DNA of 54,036 bases. It comes from Bathymodiolus platifrons methanotrophic gill symbiont. Lineage in GTDB: Bacteria > Pseudomonadota > Gammaproteobacteria > Methylococcales > Methylomonadaceae. Position 1 is the first letter of the stretch. Each line of letters starts with the position of its first letter. Location: contig NZ_BDMN01000159.1 of the NCBI RefSeq assembly GCF_002189065.1, positions 1-54,036 of the forward strand, given 5' to 3'. The notes beneath the pieces were generated by a model that worked only from the letters and a program-made list of their open reading frames with translations, made no database searches and was not told the DNA's origin. A program made the translations under genes and the position numbers. This document shows positions 15,326 to 23,826 of this stretch, piece by piece.

Positions 15326-16600
15326 ATGTTGCTACAATTTAAAGTCAATAATTTTCGTTCTATTAAGGATACAGCTGTACTTAGTATGAATGCAGGAAAA
15401 GGTAAGACAACAGTTAATAGTATTGAAAGTAAAGGCTATCACATACTAAAGAGTGCTGTTATTTATGGCGCAAATGCCAGCGGCAAGAGTACCGTATTAA
15501 ATGCTCTGGCCTATATGAGAGAAATGGTTTTGAACCGTTATAAAGTCACTCAATCCGTGGATAAACTACCCTACTTTCCTTTTTTACTGAATACTGAGAC
15601 AGAAACGGCTTCTAGTCATTTTGAAATCATTTTTTTAAAGGGTGATTGTAAGTACCGATATGGTTTTGAGGTGGATAGCGAGAAGGTCTATTCTGAATGG
15701 TTGTATGCTGATACGAGAGGCAAGGAATCGCGTTTATTTCAGCGTGATATTGAGGGTAATATTTTTTACGTGAATCAGCTGAAGTTTAAGGAAGGACGTC
15801 GCCTTAAAGCGATTGATAATCAGTTGTTTATTTGGCGGTGCGATCAAGAAGGAGGCGAGGTATCAAAGACTATTTTAGAGTGGTTTTACGATCTTAATTT
15901 ACTTAATGGCTTACAAAATCAGCCTTATATTGATTTTGCTTTAGAGCAAATGAAAGACCCTAACATTAAAGCCAAACTTTTAGATTTGCTAAAGAAAGCT
16001 GATTTAAGTATTAATGATTTAAAAATTGATGAACAAGATATTCCTGATGAACAAGCTAAAGAACTGCCTTTACCTGCTGAAATAATGGAGAAAATTCTTA
16101 GTGGTGGTGCTCGTATTACTTATAGCGACATACAAACCAGCCATAAAAAGTTTGATGCAGATAATAACGCGACTGGTGCTACTTACTTCTCGTTAAATAC
16201 CGATGAATCCCAAGGGACTAAAAAGTTTTTAGCTTTATCTGCACCTATTTTAGACACTCTAAAGTCAGGGAAAATTTTATTGATTGATGAAATTGATGCC
16301 AGTTTGCACCCTATGCTAACCGAGAGGCTTATTAAATTATTTCATAATGCTGAGAATAACCCCTTTAATGCTCAGTTAATTTTTACAACACATGATGTTA
16401 GTTTTCTTTCCCGTCCCCAGCTTTTTGGTCGCGATCAAATATGGTTTACTGAAAAAAACCTTTATGGCAGTACTGAGCTGTATTCATTGTTGGAGTTTAG
16501 GAAAAATAGCAAAGGTAAGGATGTTAGAAGCACTGATAATTTAGAAAAGCATTATTTACAAGGGCAATTTGGTGCAGTACCGTATTTGGGTGATTTTTAA
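15326..16600 (+). CDS. AAA-family ATPase of an AbiL/RloAB-like pair
   Basis: 424 residues. N-terminus MLLQFKVNNFRSIKDTAVLS is the standard first strand of AAA_15/AAA_21 ATPases. Walker A YGANASGKST is at about residues 47-56. Walker B KILLIDEIDASLHPML is near 316-330, followed by the LIFTTHDVSFL H-loop. The length and the following RloB-type gene, which overlaps it by one base (TAATG), match the RloA-RloB pair, also described as AbiLi-AbiLii in lactococcal abortive infection. Expected role: ATP-driven sensor that controls the partner effector on phage infection. The gene looks intact. Transcription may be controlled by the palindrome at 15276. Confidence 0.87.
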   Translation: MLLQFKVNNFRSIKDTAVLSMNAGKGKTTVNSIESKGYHILKSAVIYGANASGKSTVLNALAYMREMVLNRYKVTQSVDKLPYFPFLLNTETETASSHFEIIFLKGDCKYRYGFEVDSEKVYSEWLYADTRGKESRLFQRDIEGNIFYVNQLKFKEGRRLKAIDNQLFIWRCDQEGGEVSKTILEWFYDLNLLNGLQNQPYIDFALEQMKDPNIKAKLLDLLKKADLSINDLKIDEQDIPDEQAKELPLPAEIMEKILSGGARITYSDIQTSHKKFDADNNATGATYFSLNTDESQGTKKFLALSAPILDTLKSGKILLIDEIDASLHPMLTERLIKLFHNAENNPFNAQLIFTTHDVSFLSRPQLFGRDQIWFTEKNLYGSTELYSLLEFRKNSKGKDVRSTDNLEKHYLQGQFGAVPYLGDF

Positions 16601-17262
16601 TGGCTCGTCGTATTGGTGGTGCTGAAGGGTTTGATAGTAATAAAAAAAACAGAAAGCAAATTAAAAGAGTCAAAGAAATTAGAGTAATTAGGAAAAGTAT
16701 TTTGGTGGCGTGTGAAGGTACTAAAACTGAACGGCTTTATTTAGAAGATATTTTCACGTCATTAAAGTATCAACACAAGATTGCAGCGGGGTCTCTGGTA
16801 ATAGCAAAACATAATCATACTGACCCTAAAGGTGTTTTAAAGGATTTACTGGATCACACTGATTATGAAAGTTTCTCTTATAAATGGATTGTTATTGACA
16901 GAGATATAGAGCGAACTAAAGGCGCCGGGCATTCAGCCAATGATTTTAATGCAGCACTAGCAAAAGCAAAAAGTAAGGGGATTGAAGTTGCTTATTCTAA
17001 CCCTTGTTTTGAAATTTGGTATTTATTGCGTCTTGAGTATAGAAATACGGCCATAGATAGGACTGAGTTACAAAGTAAGCTAGAAGATGAGTTTAACTAT
17101 CAGAAAAATATTCTTTTTAAGCATGGAACAGAAAAGGAAGCTATTGCTAATGCAAAGAAGCTTTTAAGTAGTTACGACTCCGATGACCCAGCAAACAACA
17201 ACCCAAGCACCAATGTGCATGAGTTAATTACTATTTTAAGGGGGTTCTGTCTCAAAAACTAA
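16600..17262 (+). CDS. RloB-like (AbiLii-like) protein
   Basis: 220 residues. A basic N-terminus (RKQIKRVKEIRVIRKS) leads into ILVACEGTKTERLYLEDI, the conserved first block of RloB proteins. It resembles the E-G-x-T-E of TOPRIM-type folds. WIVIDRDIERT supplies the acidic pair, and NPCFEIWYLLRLEY is the third conserved block. It overlaps the ATPase by one base, so translation is coupled. The last residues (GFCLKN) and stop come from an IS6-type end starting at 17243, so a few native residues may be lost, but all conserved blocks are present. Likely the effector of the pair; a nuclease role is inferred from the fold, not shown. Confidence 0.85.
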   Translation: MARRIGGAEGFDSNKKNRKQIKRVKEIRVIRKSILVACEGTKTERLYLEDIFTSLKYQHKIAAGSLVIAKHNHTDPKGVLKDLLDHTDYESFSYKWIVIDRDIERTKGAGHSANDFNAALAKAKSKGIEVAYSNPCFEIWYLLRLEYRNTAIDRTELQSKLEDEFNYQKNILFKHGTEKEAIANAKKLLSSYDSDDPANNNPSTNVHELITILRGFCLKN

Positions 17263-17435
17263 ACAACAACCCGCTGAAAGACGGGTGGATTAGAGGGGGT
17301 GGCGACTGAAAGTCGTGATACAGGGCGAATATGGTTCTGTCGCAAAAGATACGTATTTGTGTAAACCCGACTATGAACCTGTTTTTATTCTTCTCATGAA
17401 AGAAGCATTATGCAGAATAAAACACTATTACTCGA
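17243..17435. mobile_element. IS6-type ends: isolated end plus truncated miniature element A
   Basis: GGTTCTGTCTCAAAAAC at 17243 is a divergent end that caps the RloB-like gene. A second end at 17333 (GGTTCTGTCGCAAAAGATAC) starts a copy of miniature element A similar to 5073-5180, lost after about 17435. Between them CCCGCTGAAAGACGGG forms a small hairpin; there is no gene. Confidence 0.6.
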
Positions 17436-17475
17436 TGTTCAAGTTTTCCATCCCATTGCCATTAAACTCTTACCT

Positions 17476-18437
17476 TCACCCAGCAGAACAATACTTTAAT
17501 GATGGTGTTGGCTCTAAGCGCCCTAAATCTCTGCCAATCATATGTTTTCCTGATGGCATCAGTTGAAACACATCCTTTATTAATTCACCTAACTCTTTCA
17601 GCTTATCACCAGGATCTGGAAACTCTAGCAATGACGTGATGAACTCAAGCAGTACATCCATTTGAGACTTGCGCTGTAAGCTTCCTACGGTATACGCAGG
17701 TAGTTTGCTTTCAATGCGGGCTATTTGCTCTGGGTGAAGGAGAAGGCAATGGTCAAACAAAAGACTCAGAATCAGGCCACGGCTTGATCCCTCTTCATCT
17801 AATTGTTTGGCCTCACGCCCCCATCCTTCATAAAGCTTCCAGTCCTCAAAGAAAACCTCAATCAGCCATCTCAACGTATAGGCTTGAATAATATCTTGTG
17901 TGCGCCAAGTCAGGTCTGTCGCCACTAAATAGCGATAGTCGTTTTCACCGTCATATTTTAACGCAATGACAAAGCGTTTTTTACTGTGAGAACTCACCTT
18001 TAATCGTGCACTGCTGACAGTCACTTTAATCTCTTTGCCGCCACGTACACGTATTGTCTGATCAATGCCTTTGTTAATCGAATTAAAGTAGCTCTCGACT
18101 GACCTTATTCTACCTCTATATTCAATATTTTGGTTTTTACGTAATTGGCTAATCACCTGCGAGCCTCCAGATTCTTTAGCTGCTTCGTCCATAAAGGCTT
18201 TTTCACCATACAGCGCATCAGCCAGTACGCCTTTAATTTTAATCAGGCTATGCGCAACTTTAAACTCTTTTAATAAGCCTAATGCAATCTCTGTTTTGGT
18301 CGGGTAGGCACTGTCACGTTCAGGCTTAATAGGGCGATCTTTTTTTGCTATACCGATCTTTTTCAACCGTTTATCTTCTTTATCCCACTGCTTTAAGGCT
18401 GGATCCGGCATATAAAAGAAAAAACCGACAGGCACTG
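17476..18437 (-). pseudogene. IS4-type DDE transposase, 5' half missing
   Basis: About 320 residues remain. The catalytic aspartate region is IKGVLADALYGEKAFMDEA, and the YREK-like block is YTLRWLIEVFFEDWKLYEG. The frame ends SLKYCSAG at 17476. Upstream the frame enters miniature element A at 18437 after MPDPALKQWDKEDK, so the N-terminal portion with the first aspartate is absent. The enzyme cannot be active. The exact IS family is not certain; the Y-x-x-R-x-x-x-E spacing places it near IS4. Confidence 0.75.
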
Positions 18438-18699
18438 GGTTCTGTCGCAAAAACCAAAAATAGCCTATTACCTACGATCATAAGATTTAAGTTCACCCAA
18501 AGTAGGTTTGCATGCTCAACTAAAAATGGCGCCATTTTTTAAGTAATTATTTTCCTGAACACCAGATCATACCTGGCTTATCCATTCAATTATCCCGATA
18601 AGTTGAAATATTGTCTCCTGCATGATACTTTGTCATGAGAGGCATAAAAACAGGTTTATAGCCGAGTTTACACAAATACTTATCTTTTTCGACAGAACC
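18438..18699. mobile_element. Miniature element A, full copy
   Basis: 262 bp, from GGTTCTGTCGCAAAAACC to TCTTTTTCGACAGAACC. Interior matches 754-1026 and 24929-25192. It cuts the transposase at its left and ends 18 bases before the ATPase gene at 18717, so it may supply that gene's leader. No target duplication. Confidence 0.8.
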
Positions 18700-18716
18700 G
18701 AAAAAAGAGGGGGGCA

Positions 18717-21131
18717 ATGGAAACAAATGTTTACACGGAAAGACAAGCTTTAAGTGATTTAGTTAAGTGGTCGTTAGATAGACCATCATGGCAACGCGAT
18801 GCTTTGAAAAGAATTGTGCTGCAAGAGGGTGATTTGTCCTCAATAGATATTGAGGAACTTACAAAAATTTGTCTTGATTCATCCTCTTCATTCGATCCTC
18901 TTACAAGTGATGATGTTAAGGCAGGGATAGTTACAGGTGAGCCAGTATCAATAGTGAGCGTTGAAAATCCAATTGGCATTAATGCCCTTGCAGAGCAACA
19001 ACGTCTTGAGTTTTCAAAAACGGGATTAAGTATAGTCTATGGAGATAATGGATCGGGCAAATCAGGCTATGCTAGGATTCTTAAACATGCTTGCCATACG
19101 CGTGATGGTAAGCTTGATATTCGTGGTGATATTAAAGATATTGAACCAAAGGCGCAATCTGCGAATATTATTTTTTCAACAGGTGATAAGGAGACAACGC
19201 TTAATTGGAATCCTAAAAAATCAAGCCTTCCGAACTTATCATCTGTGAGTGTCTTTGACTCTAAGAGTGCGAATATTCATGTAGATGAAACAAATCCTAT
19301 TGCTTATACCCCGGAACCGATGCGGATTTTAGGTAAACTTTCAGATATATGCGACACGATAAAAAATAATTTAGATAATCAAATTGCCCTGCTTATCAAG
19401 CAAACACCAGAAGCGATCAAAACTCCATCTTTAAATGAAAAAACCAAAGCGGGTATATTCCTTTATGGGCTGTCTGACAAATCAAGCCTAGAGACGCTCA
19501 CAGAGTTATCTACATTAAGCGAAGAAGAAAAAATACGCCTATATCAGTTAGAAATTGATTTTGCACAAAACCCTAAAATATCGGCAGAAAAAATTGAGCG
19601 ACAAAATAAATCTCTCGTTTTATATAAACAGCAGTTTCAAAAGCTACATAATGCGATTACAGAAGAATCCTTTAATCGCCGTGATAGTTTGAGACAAGAA
19701 CGAGATAATAAAATGAAGCTCGCTAAATTAGCGTCTGAAAAGATTTTTGCAGCTTCTCCATTGCCTGATGTTGGTAAGGAAGTCTGGCAGCAGCTTTGGG
19801 AGGCTGCTAGGCAGTATTCAGATCAAGTAGCGTACCCAAATAAGAAGTTCCCAGAAGCCAATGCAGACGGAGATTTCTGTGTGTTGTGCCAACAAGAGCT
19901 TGATGAAGAGGCTGTTTTAAGGCGTTTAACTTTTGAGGAATTTATTCAAGGCACGACTAAATCTGATGAAACAACGGCCATAACTGCATATAAAGAAAAT
20001 ATTATTCAGTCTAAAACGGCAGATATTTCTCTTTCTACTATTAGGGATGCAATTGCTTTTTTTGAAAAAGATTTAGGCGAAAGCAAACTGGCTAAAAATG
20101 TCCGTGTTGCATTGATTACAGCCAAATGGCATTTACGGATATATATGCGTGGGTTATCACCTCAAGCAAAGGCTATTGAAATTCCTGAAAGTCGGCTAAA
20201 TGAAATAAACCAATCCCTGTCTAAGCGCGCGTCTCAACTCTTAGCAGATGATAACACCCCAGAGAGCATAGAGTTAATAAGGGAATTTAATGAGCTTAAA
20301 GATCGTAAACATTTAAGCTCAATATTTGAAGATGTAAAAAAAGAAATATCTCGTCAACAAGAAATTGCAAATATCAAAAAAACAAATAGGACAACGGCAA
20401 AGAGAGCAGTAACGAATAAAAATAAGGAGTTATCAGATAAGTTGGTTACAGATGCTTTAAAAGAGCGTTTTTATCATGAGGTAAAAAAAATTAATCTTTT
20501 GGGTAGCCTGCCTGTAGAGCTACGCAAAGTTAAAGACCGAAATGCGGTTTCTTTTTTTCAGGTTTGTTTTGCTGAAAAACCCAATGAGCCTGTTGGTGAC
20601 GTTTTTAGTGAGGGAGAATATCGCTGTATTGCCCTGGCTACTTTTCTAGCAGAGCTTGTAACCTCAAGTTTGCATTCAGGTATTATATTTGATGATCCTA
20701 TGTCCTCGCTTGACCATATTAATAGAAAAGCTGTTGCTGCTAGGTTAGTCGAAGAATCTCAACACCGTCAGGTAATTGTATTTACGCATGATCTTACGTT
20801 TCTTTATGAGCTGAAATACGCAGCAGAAGAAAATGGCTCTGCCAATGTGCATTATCAAACCATCAACCGCAAGGAAAATCGCCCCGGATATGTTGGGGGT
20901 GATCTTCCTGTTAAAGCAAAATCAGCTATAGGTGTTGCCAATACTCTTCGTTCAGAGATAAAGACTGCGCGGCCTAATTTTAATAATTGGTCTAATATGC
21001 GGCGCACTATATTTTCAAAAGGTATTATTGAGCAATTGCGTGAGGCCTGGGATCAAGGAATTGCTGACTTTATTTTCCCTGTTCTTGGGAGGTTCGATAA
21101 TCGTATTAAGGGCAATAGCCTATTTAAATAA
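18717..21131 (+). CDS. SMC-like AAA ATPase with zinc-hook motif (RloC-like), C-terminus cut
   Basis: 804 residues, preceded by GAGGGGGG. Residues 1-30 (ALSDLVKWSLDRPSWQRDAL) are a conserved lead-in of a family of large defence ATPases. Walker A YGDNGSGKS is at about 108-116. A coiled coil follows, centred on FCVLCQQEL at about 388-396, a CxxC hook like that of Rad50 and RloC. A second coiled coil leads to the signature VFSEGEYRCIAL, Walker B GIIFDDPMSSLD and H-loop VIVFTHDLTFL. RloC is a phage-induced anticodon nuclease; no ACNase motif could be confirmed here. The end (LGRFDNRIKGNSLFK) runs into miniature element A at 21131, so the last native residues are lost, possibly the effector part. 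Confidence 0.78.
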   Translation: METNVYTERQALSDLVKWSLDRPSWQRDALKRIVLQEGDLSSIDIEELTKICLDSSSSFDPLTSDDVKAGIVTGEPVSIVSVENPIGINALAEQQRLEFSKTGLSIVYGDNGSGKSGYARILKHACHTRDGKLDIRGDIKDIEPKAQSANIIFSTGDKETTLNWNPKKSSLPNLSSVSVFDSKSANIHVDETNPIAYTPEPMRILGKLSDICDTIKNNLDNQIALLIKQTPEAIKTPSLNEKTKAGIFLYGLSDKSSLETLTELSTLSEEEKIRLYQLEIDFAQNPKISAEKIERQNKSLVLYKQQFQKLHNAITEESFNRRDSLRQERDNKMKLAKLASEKIFAASPLPDVGKEVWQQLWEAARQYSDQVAYPNKKFPEANADGDFCVLCQQELDEEAVLRRLTFEEFIQGTTKSDETTAITAYKENIIQSKTADISLSTIRDAIAFFEKDLGESKLAKNVRVALITAKWHLRIYMRGLSPQAKAIEIPESRLNEINQSLSKRASQLLADDNTPESIELIREFNELKDRKHLSSIFEDVKKEISRQQEIANIKKTNRTTAKRAVTNKNKELSDKLVTDALKERFYHEVKKINLLGSLPVELRKVKDRNAVSFFQVCFAEKPNEPVGDVFSEGEYRCIALATFLAELVTSSLHSGIIFDDPMSSLDHINRKAVAARLVEESQHRQVIVFTHDLTFLYELKYAAEENGSANVHYQTINRKENRPGYVGGDLPVKAKSAIGVANTLRSEIKTARPNFNNWSNMRRTIFSKGIIEQLREAWDQGIADFIFPVLGRFDNRIKGNSLFK

Positions 21132-21349
21132 GGCTTAATCTCATCCAAATAAGATTCACATGTTCAGTTTAAAATGGCGGTATTTCTTAAGGACTTATTA
21201 ACCTGTATGCCAGGTGGCATATGACTTTACAACTTATCTGCCGAAATTTTAACGATAGGATGATCGGTGTTTTATTCTGTATGAAATATTATTCATTAGC
21301 CTCATAAAACTAAGATATAGTCGGTTTTTACACTTTTTGCGACAGAACC
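21131..21349. mobile_element. Miniature element A, left-truncated
   Basis: The sequence from GATTCACATGTTCAGTTTAA to CACTTTTTGCGACAGAACC (end 21349) matches the right three quarters of the 18438 copy. The left end is missing where it meets the ATPase gene. Confidence 0.75.
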
Positions 21350-21356
21350 ACGTAAG

Positions 21357-21707
21357 ATGGCCACTTACTTAAAACCTTATAAGATGGTAGGTGTGCGAGT
21401 GATTTTAAAGCCCGCAGAGGTTCAGTATAAGGACTTTAAGATCCTTATAAGGCTATCAGATTCCAAGTACCTTACAGAGACTCGTAAGGAGATTCTTAAA
21501 ATTCTGGCAAGTTATGAGTTGCTTTTAAATAAAGAGTTTAGTTATGGAGGGGTTCTAGTTAAGATAGGACAGGTGCAAGTTACGGATGTAGATGGGGCTA
21601 GGGTACACCCTATCACATCAGTTATACCCGACCAGTCCACTTTTGATATTAAGACCTCCCCGAATACCTATCTTAAGTTTAAAAATACAAGTATCACGCT
21701 TTCTTAA
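21357..21707 (+). CDS. Small protein of unknown function, possibly 5'-truncated
   Basis: 116 residues, starting 8 bases after the end of miniature element A, with no good Shine-Dalgarno sequence. The first residues (MATYLKPYKMVGVRVILKPA) could be the middle of a longer protein whose start was removed by the element. The protein is soluble and beta-rich in appearance (KFKNTSITLS at the end), with no cysteine and no motif I recognise. It precedes the LamG-type secreted gene by 35 bases and could be cotranscribed. Function unknown. Confidence 0.5.
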   Translation: MATYLKPYKMVGVRVILKPAEVQYKDFKILIRLSDSKYLTETRKEILKILASYELLLNKEFSYGGVLVKIGQVQVTDVDGARVHPITSVIPDQSTFDIKTSPNTYLKFKNTSITLS

Positions 21708-21742
21708 ACCTTAAAATAATCTTAAAAAGAAGATTCTTTAAA

Positions 21743-23140
21743 ATGAAATTATTAATAACCTATTTATTTATCTCCAGTATGCTCTTAGTGAGTAACTCTA
21801 AGGCAAGTCTAACAGATGGTTTAGTTGCGCATTATAAATTTGAGAACGATGCGTCCGATTCTAGTGGGAACGGGAATGATGGCGAGGAGCGCGGGGGCGT
21901 AACTTATACCCCTGGTGTGCGGGGGATGGCCGTTGAATTCGATGGTGTAGACGACTATGTATATGTTAAACATGATGACTCCCTTAACGTAGATGGGGAT
22001 TTTTCGGTCTCCTTTTGGGTCTATCGTGCTACGAATAATGGGATACAAGATATCCTTGTAAAGGGTAGGGATTGCCTCAACCACTATATGTTTAATGCAA
22101 GTGGTTCAAACGCCGGAAGTCGAGGACAAGCTTTTAATGTAGGGGGTGGATCACGGTGGTGTGATGGTGTTTCCGCTTCTGCGTCTTTCCCTATCAAAGA
22201 GTGGCATCATGTGACGGGGGTTATTGATAATACCAACGGAGTTATCAAATATTACCTTAACGGAGAACTTGAATCCGAAAATCCAATATCCCCCTATAAA
22301 ACAACAAACTCTTATCCTTTGATAATGGGTAGGCATTTCACTAGCCCCGACGGCCGATGGGGCATCTATAAATACCAATTTAAAGGTATCCTTGATGAGG
22401 TTCGTATCTACAACCGTGCTTTATCCGATGGTGAAATTAAGAAGCTTTATAATCCAAATATAGGTGTAACCCCTTCCCTCTATGATTTTGGAAAAGTTAA
22501 ATCTGGGGAGGGTCGTACAGTACGGATATCAATTACAAATACAGGTGGTGAAAAACTGACTATTGAGGATATGTATTTTGAGAGTTATATACCAGGGGAA
22601 TCTTTTACAGCGGAATTTCCAGACGTACCCTTTAAAATCAGTGCTGACTCTGAGGTAGAGATTCCAGTTAATTATAACCCCAGTGTCCTTTATGAATACG
22701 AGAGGAATATTCTTATTATTGAGAGCAATGACGAAGACACCCCCGTTACAGGAGTTTCCCTTTTAGGATCAGGTGTTTCGGGGACAGAAGATGTTCCCGC
22801 TGCTATAGATACCCTCCAAAAATTTATAGATGAAGCCCTGGAGGAGGGGACACTTTCCATCATTGATATGGACAAGTATGTGGAATTTAACGACATGCTA
22901 GTTTCAGCAGCTACCTCGGATTACCCTTGCGTGAACCTTCAGACAGCTTTACACAGAGTTGACGGGCACGAAGAACCCGAAGATTGGTTGGAGGGTCCCG
23001 CTAGACACGGTATTGCAATGTCCATTATGGACCTTATGGAAGATAATTTAGAATGTTCATTGAAAAGTAACCGTCCGGAATCTTTACGTCCTCCGCTGGG
23101 AAACAAATTACCTGGCACTGATATAGGAAAACCTTTATAG
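21743..23140 (+). CDS. Secreted LamG (concanavalin-like) plus ASH/choice-of-anchor D-type protein
   Basis: 465 residues. Signal peptide residues 1-22 (ends SKA). Residues 25-235 are a LamG_3 jelly roll: LVAHYKFENDASDSSGNGND, AVEFDGVDDYV, FSVSFWVY, WHHVTGVID, YYLNGEL and GILDEVRIYNRALS. Residues 240-345 are an immunoglobulin-like ASH domain: YDFGKVKSGEGRTVRISITN, then VEIPVNYNP and VSLLGSG. Residues 345-465 are a unique tail with a helical segment (IDTLQKFIDEALEEGTLS) and two cysteines. Such proteins bind carbohydrate or matrix outside the cell. The next gene, an ADP-ribosyltransferase domain, starts 39 bases later; a shared role is possible but unproven. Confidence 0.85.
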   Translation: MKLLITYLFISSMLLVSNSKASLTDGLVAHYKFENDASDSSGNGNDGEERGGVTYTPGVRGMAVEFDGVDDYVYVKHDDSLNVDGDFSVSFWVYRATNNGIQDILVKGRDCLNHYMFNASGSNAGSRGQAFNVGGGSRWCDGVSASASFPIKEWHHVTGVIDNTNGVIKYYLNGELESENPISPYKTTNSYPLIMGRHFTSPDGRWGIYKYQFKGILDEVRIYNRALSDGEIKKLYNPNIGVTPSLYDFGKVKSGEGRTVRISITNTGGEKLTIEDMYFESYIPGESFTAEFPDVPFKISADSEVEIPVNYNPSVLYEYERNILIIESNDEDTPVTGVSLLGSGVSGTEDVPAAIDTLQKFIDEALEEGTLSIIDMDKYVEFNDMLVSAATSDYPCVNLQTALHRVDGHEEPEDWLEGPARHGIAMSIMDLMEDNLECSLKSNRPESLRPPLGNKLPGTDIGKPL

Positions 23141-23178
23141 GACTTATAAACTAACCTTTAACTCATGATGAAAAATAT

Positions 23179-23664
23179 ATGCTCGATAGATGGAGTTCTG
23201 GCCGTGAGACTTATAATAAAAATCTTCGGGCTGATAAACTTGACGATAATGCTGTTACACTAGAAAAAATTCTAGAAAAATTTCCCCCGTATCAAAAAAA
23301 AGTATATCGTACAACTGAGACAAATGCATTCCGGGATGGATTAATAGAAGAAGGAGATATTGTAATGGATAAAGGTTTTTTGCCAACTAGCTCATCACCT
23401 GAGTTTATAAAAACGTTTAGAGCTTCTATCAATGATACATTTTTCGTTATTGAGCCAAAGTTGTCGGCTTATCCTCTTGTTAGTAATCCATTGCAAAATG
23501 AAGTATTATTTACTCCCCAAACAACTTTCAAAGTTAAAGAAGTTCAAACATTTAATGGCAAATCTTATGTTCATTTAGAGGAGACCGATATTCTTGGCTC
23601 GAGAGGAATTAAAAATATACATACTGGTGAACAATATCTTGATACTCGATGTTCAAGTTTTTGA
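23179..23664 (+). CDS. ADP-ribosyltransferase exoenzyme-like domain (Q-x-E type)
   Basis: 161 residues from the first ATG, but the open frame extends to 23155 and the added PLTHDEKYMLDRWSSG matches the first helix of ART toxin domains (LTDEEK-like). So the native start is upstream or the N-terminus is lost. Motifs of the R-S-E class: VYRTT with R44; FLPTSSSP (70-74) as the S-T-S strand; and PLQNEVLF, where Q106-x-E108 is the catalytic E. Q-x-E enzymes of the C3 type modify asparagine, E-x-E enzymes arginine. There is no signal peptide in what remains. It could be the toxic C-terminus of a larger polymorphic toxin. Follows the LamG gene by 39 bases. Confidence 0.75.
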   Translation: MLDRWSSGRETYNKNLRADKLDDNAVTLEKILEKFPPYQKKVYRTTETNAFRDGLIEEGDIVMDKGFLPTSSSPEFIKTFRASINDTFFVIEPKLSAYPLVSNPLQNEVLFTPQTTFKVKEVQTFNGKSYVHLEETDILGSRGIKNIHTGEQYLDTRCSSF

Positions 23665-23685
23665 TACTACCTAAATTCGGGTACT

Positions 23686-23806
23686 CAATACCTTCGCCAA
23701 AATGAGAATACACTCATTTTTATGAATTTTACAGCCTGTAAGTGATTGATTTATATGGGTGTAAGATTGTCATTTTTGGCTTAAATTAAAAGTGGCGAAG
23801 GTATTG
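23686..23806. mobile_element. Miniature element B, copy 2
   Basis: 121 bp, from CAATACCTTCGCCAAAATGA to AGTGGCGAAGGTATTG; inverse orientation of the copy at 4147-4267 and the same length. Confidence 0.8.
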
Positions 23807-23826
23807 GGTCCTACTAAATATTTAAA

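Noticed and set aside
17315-17566. Small open frame over the IS6-type end and transposase 3' end
   Set aside because: It spans a junction of two mobile elements and has no ribosome binding site.
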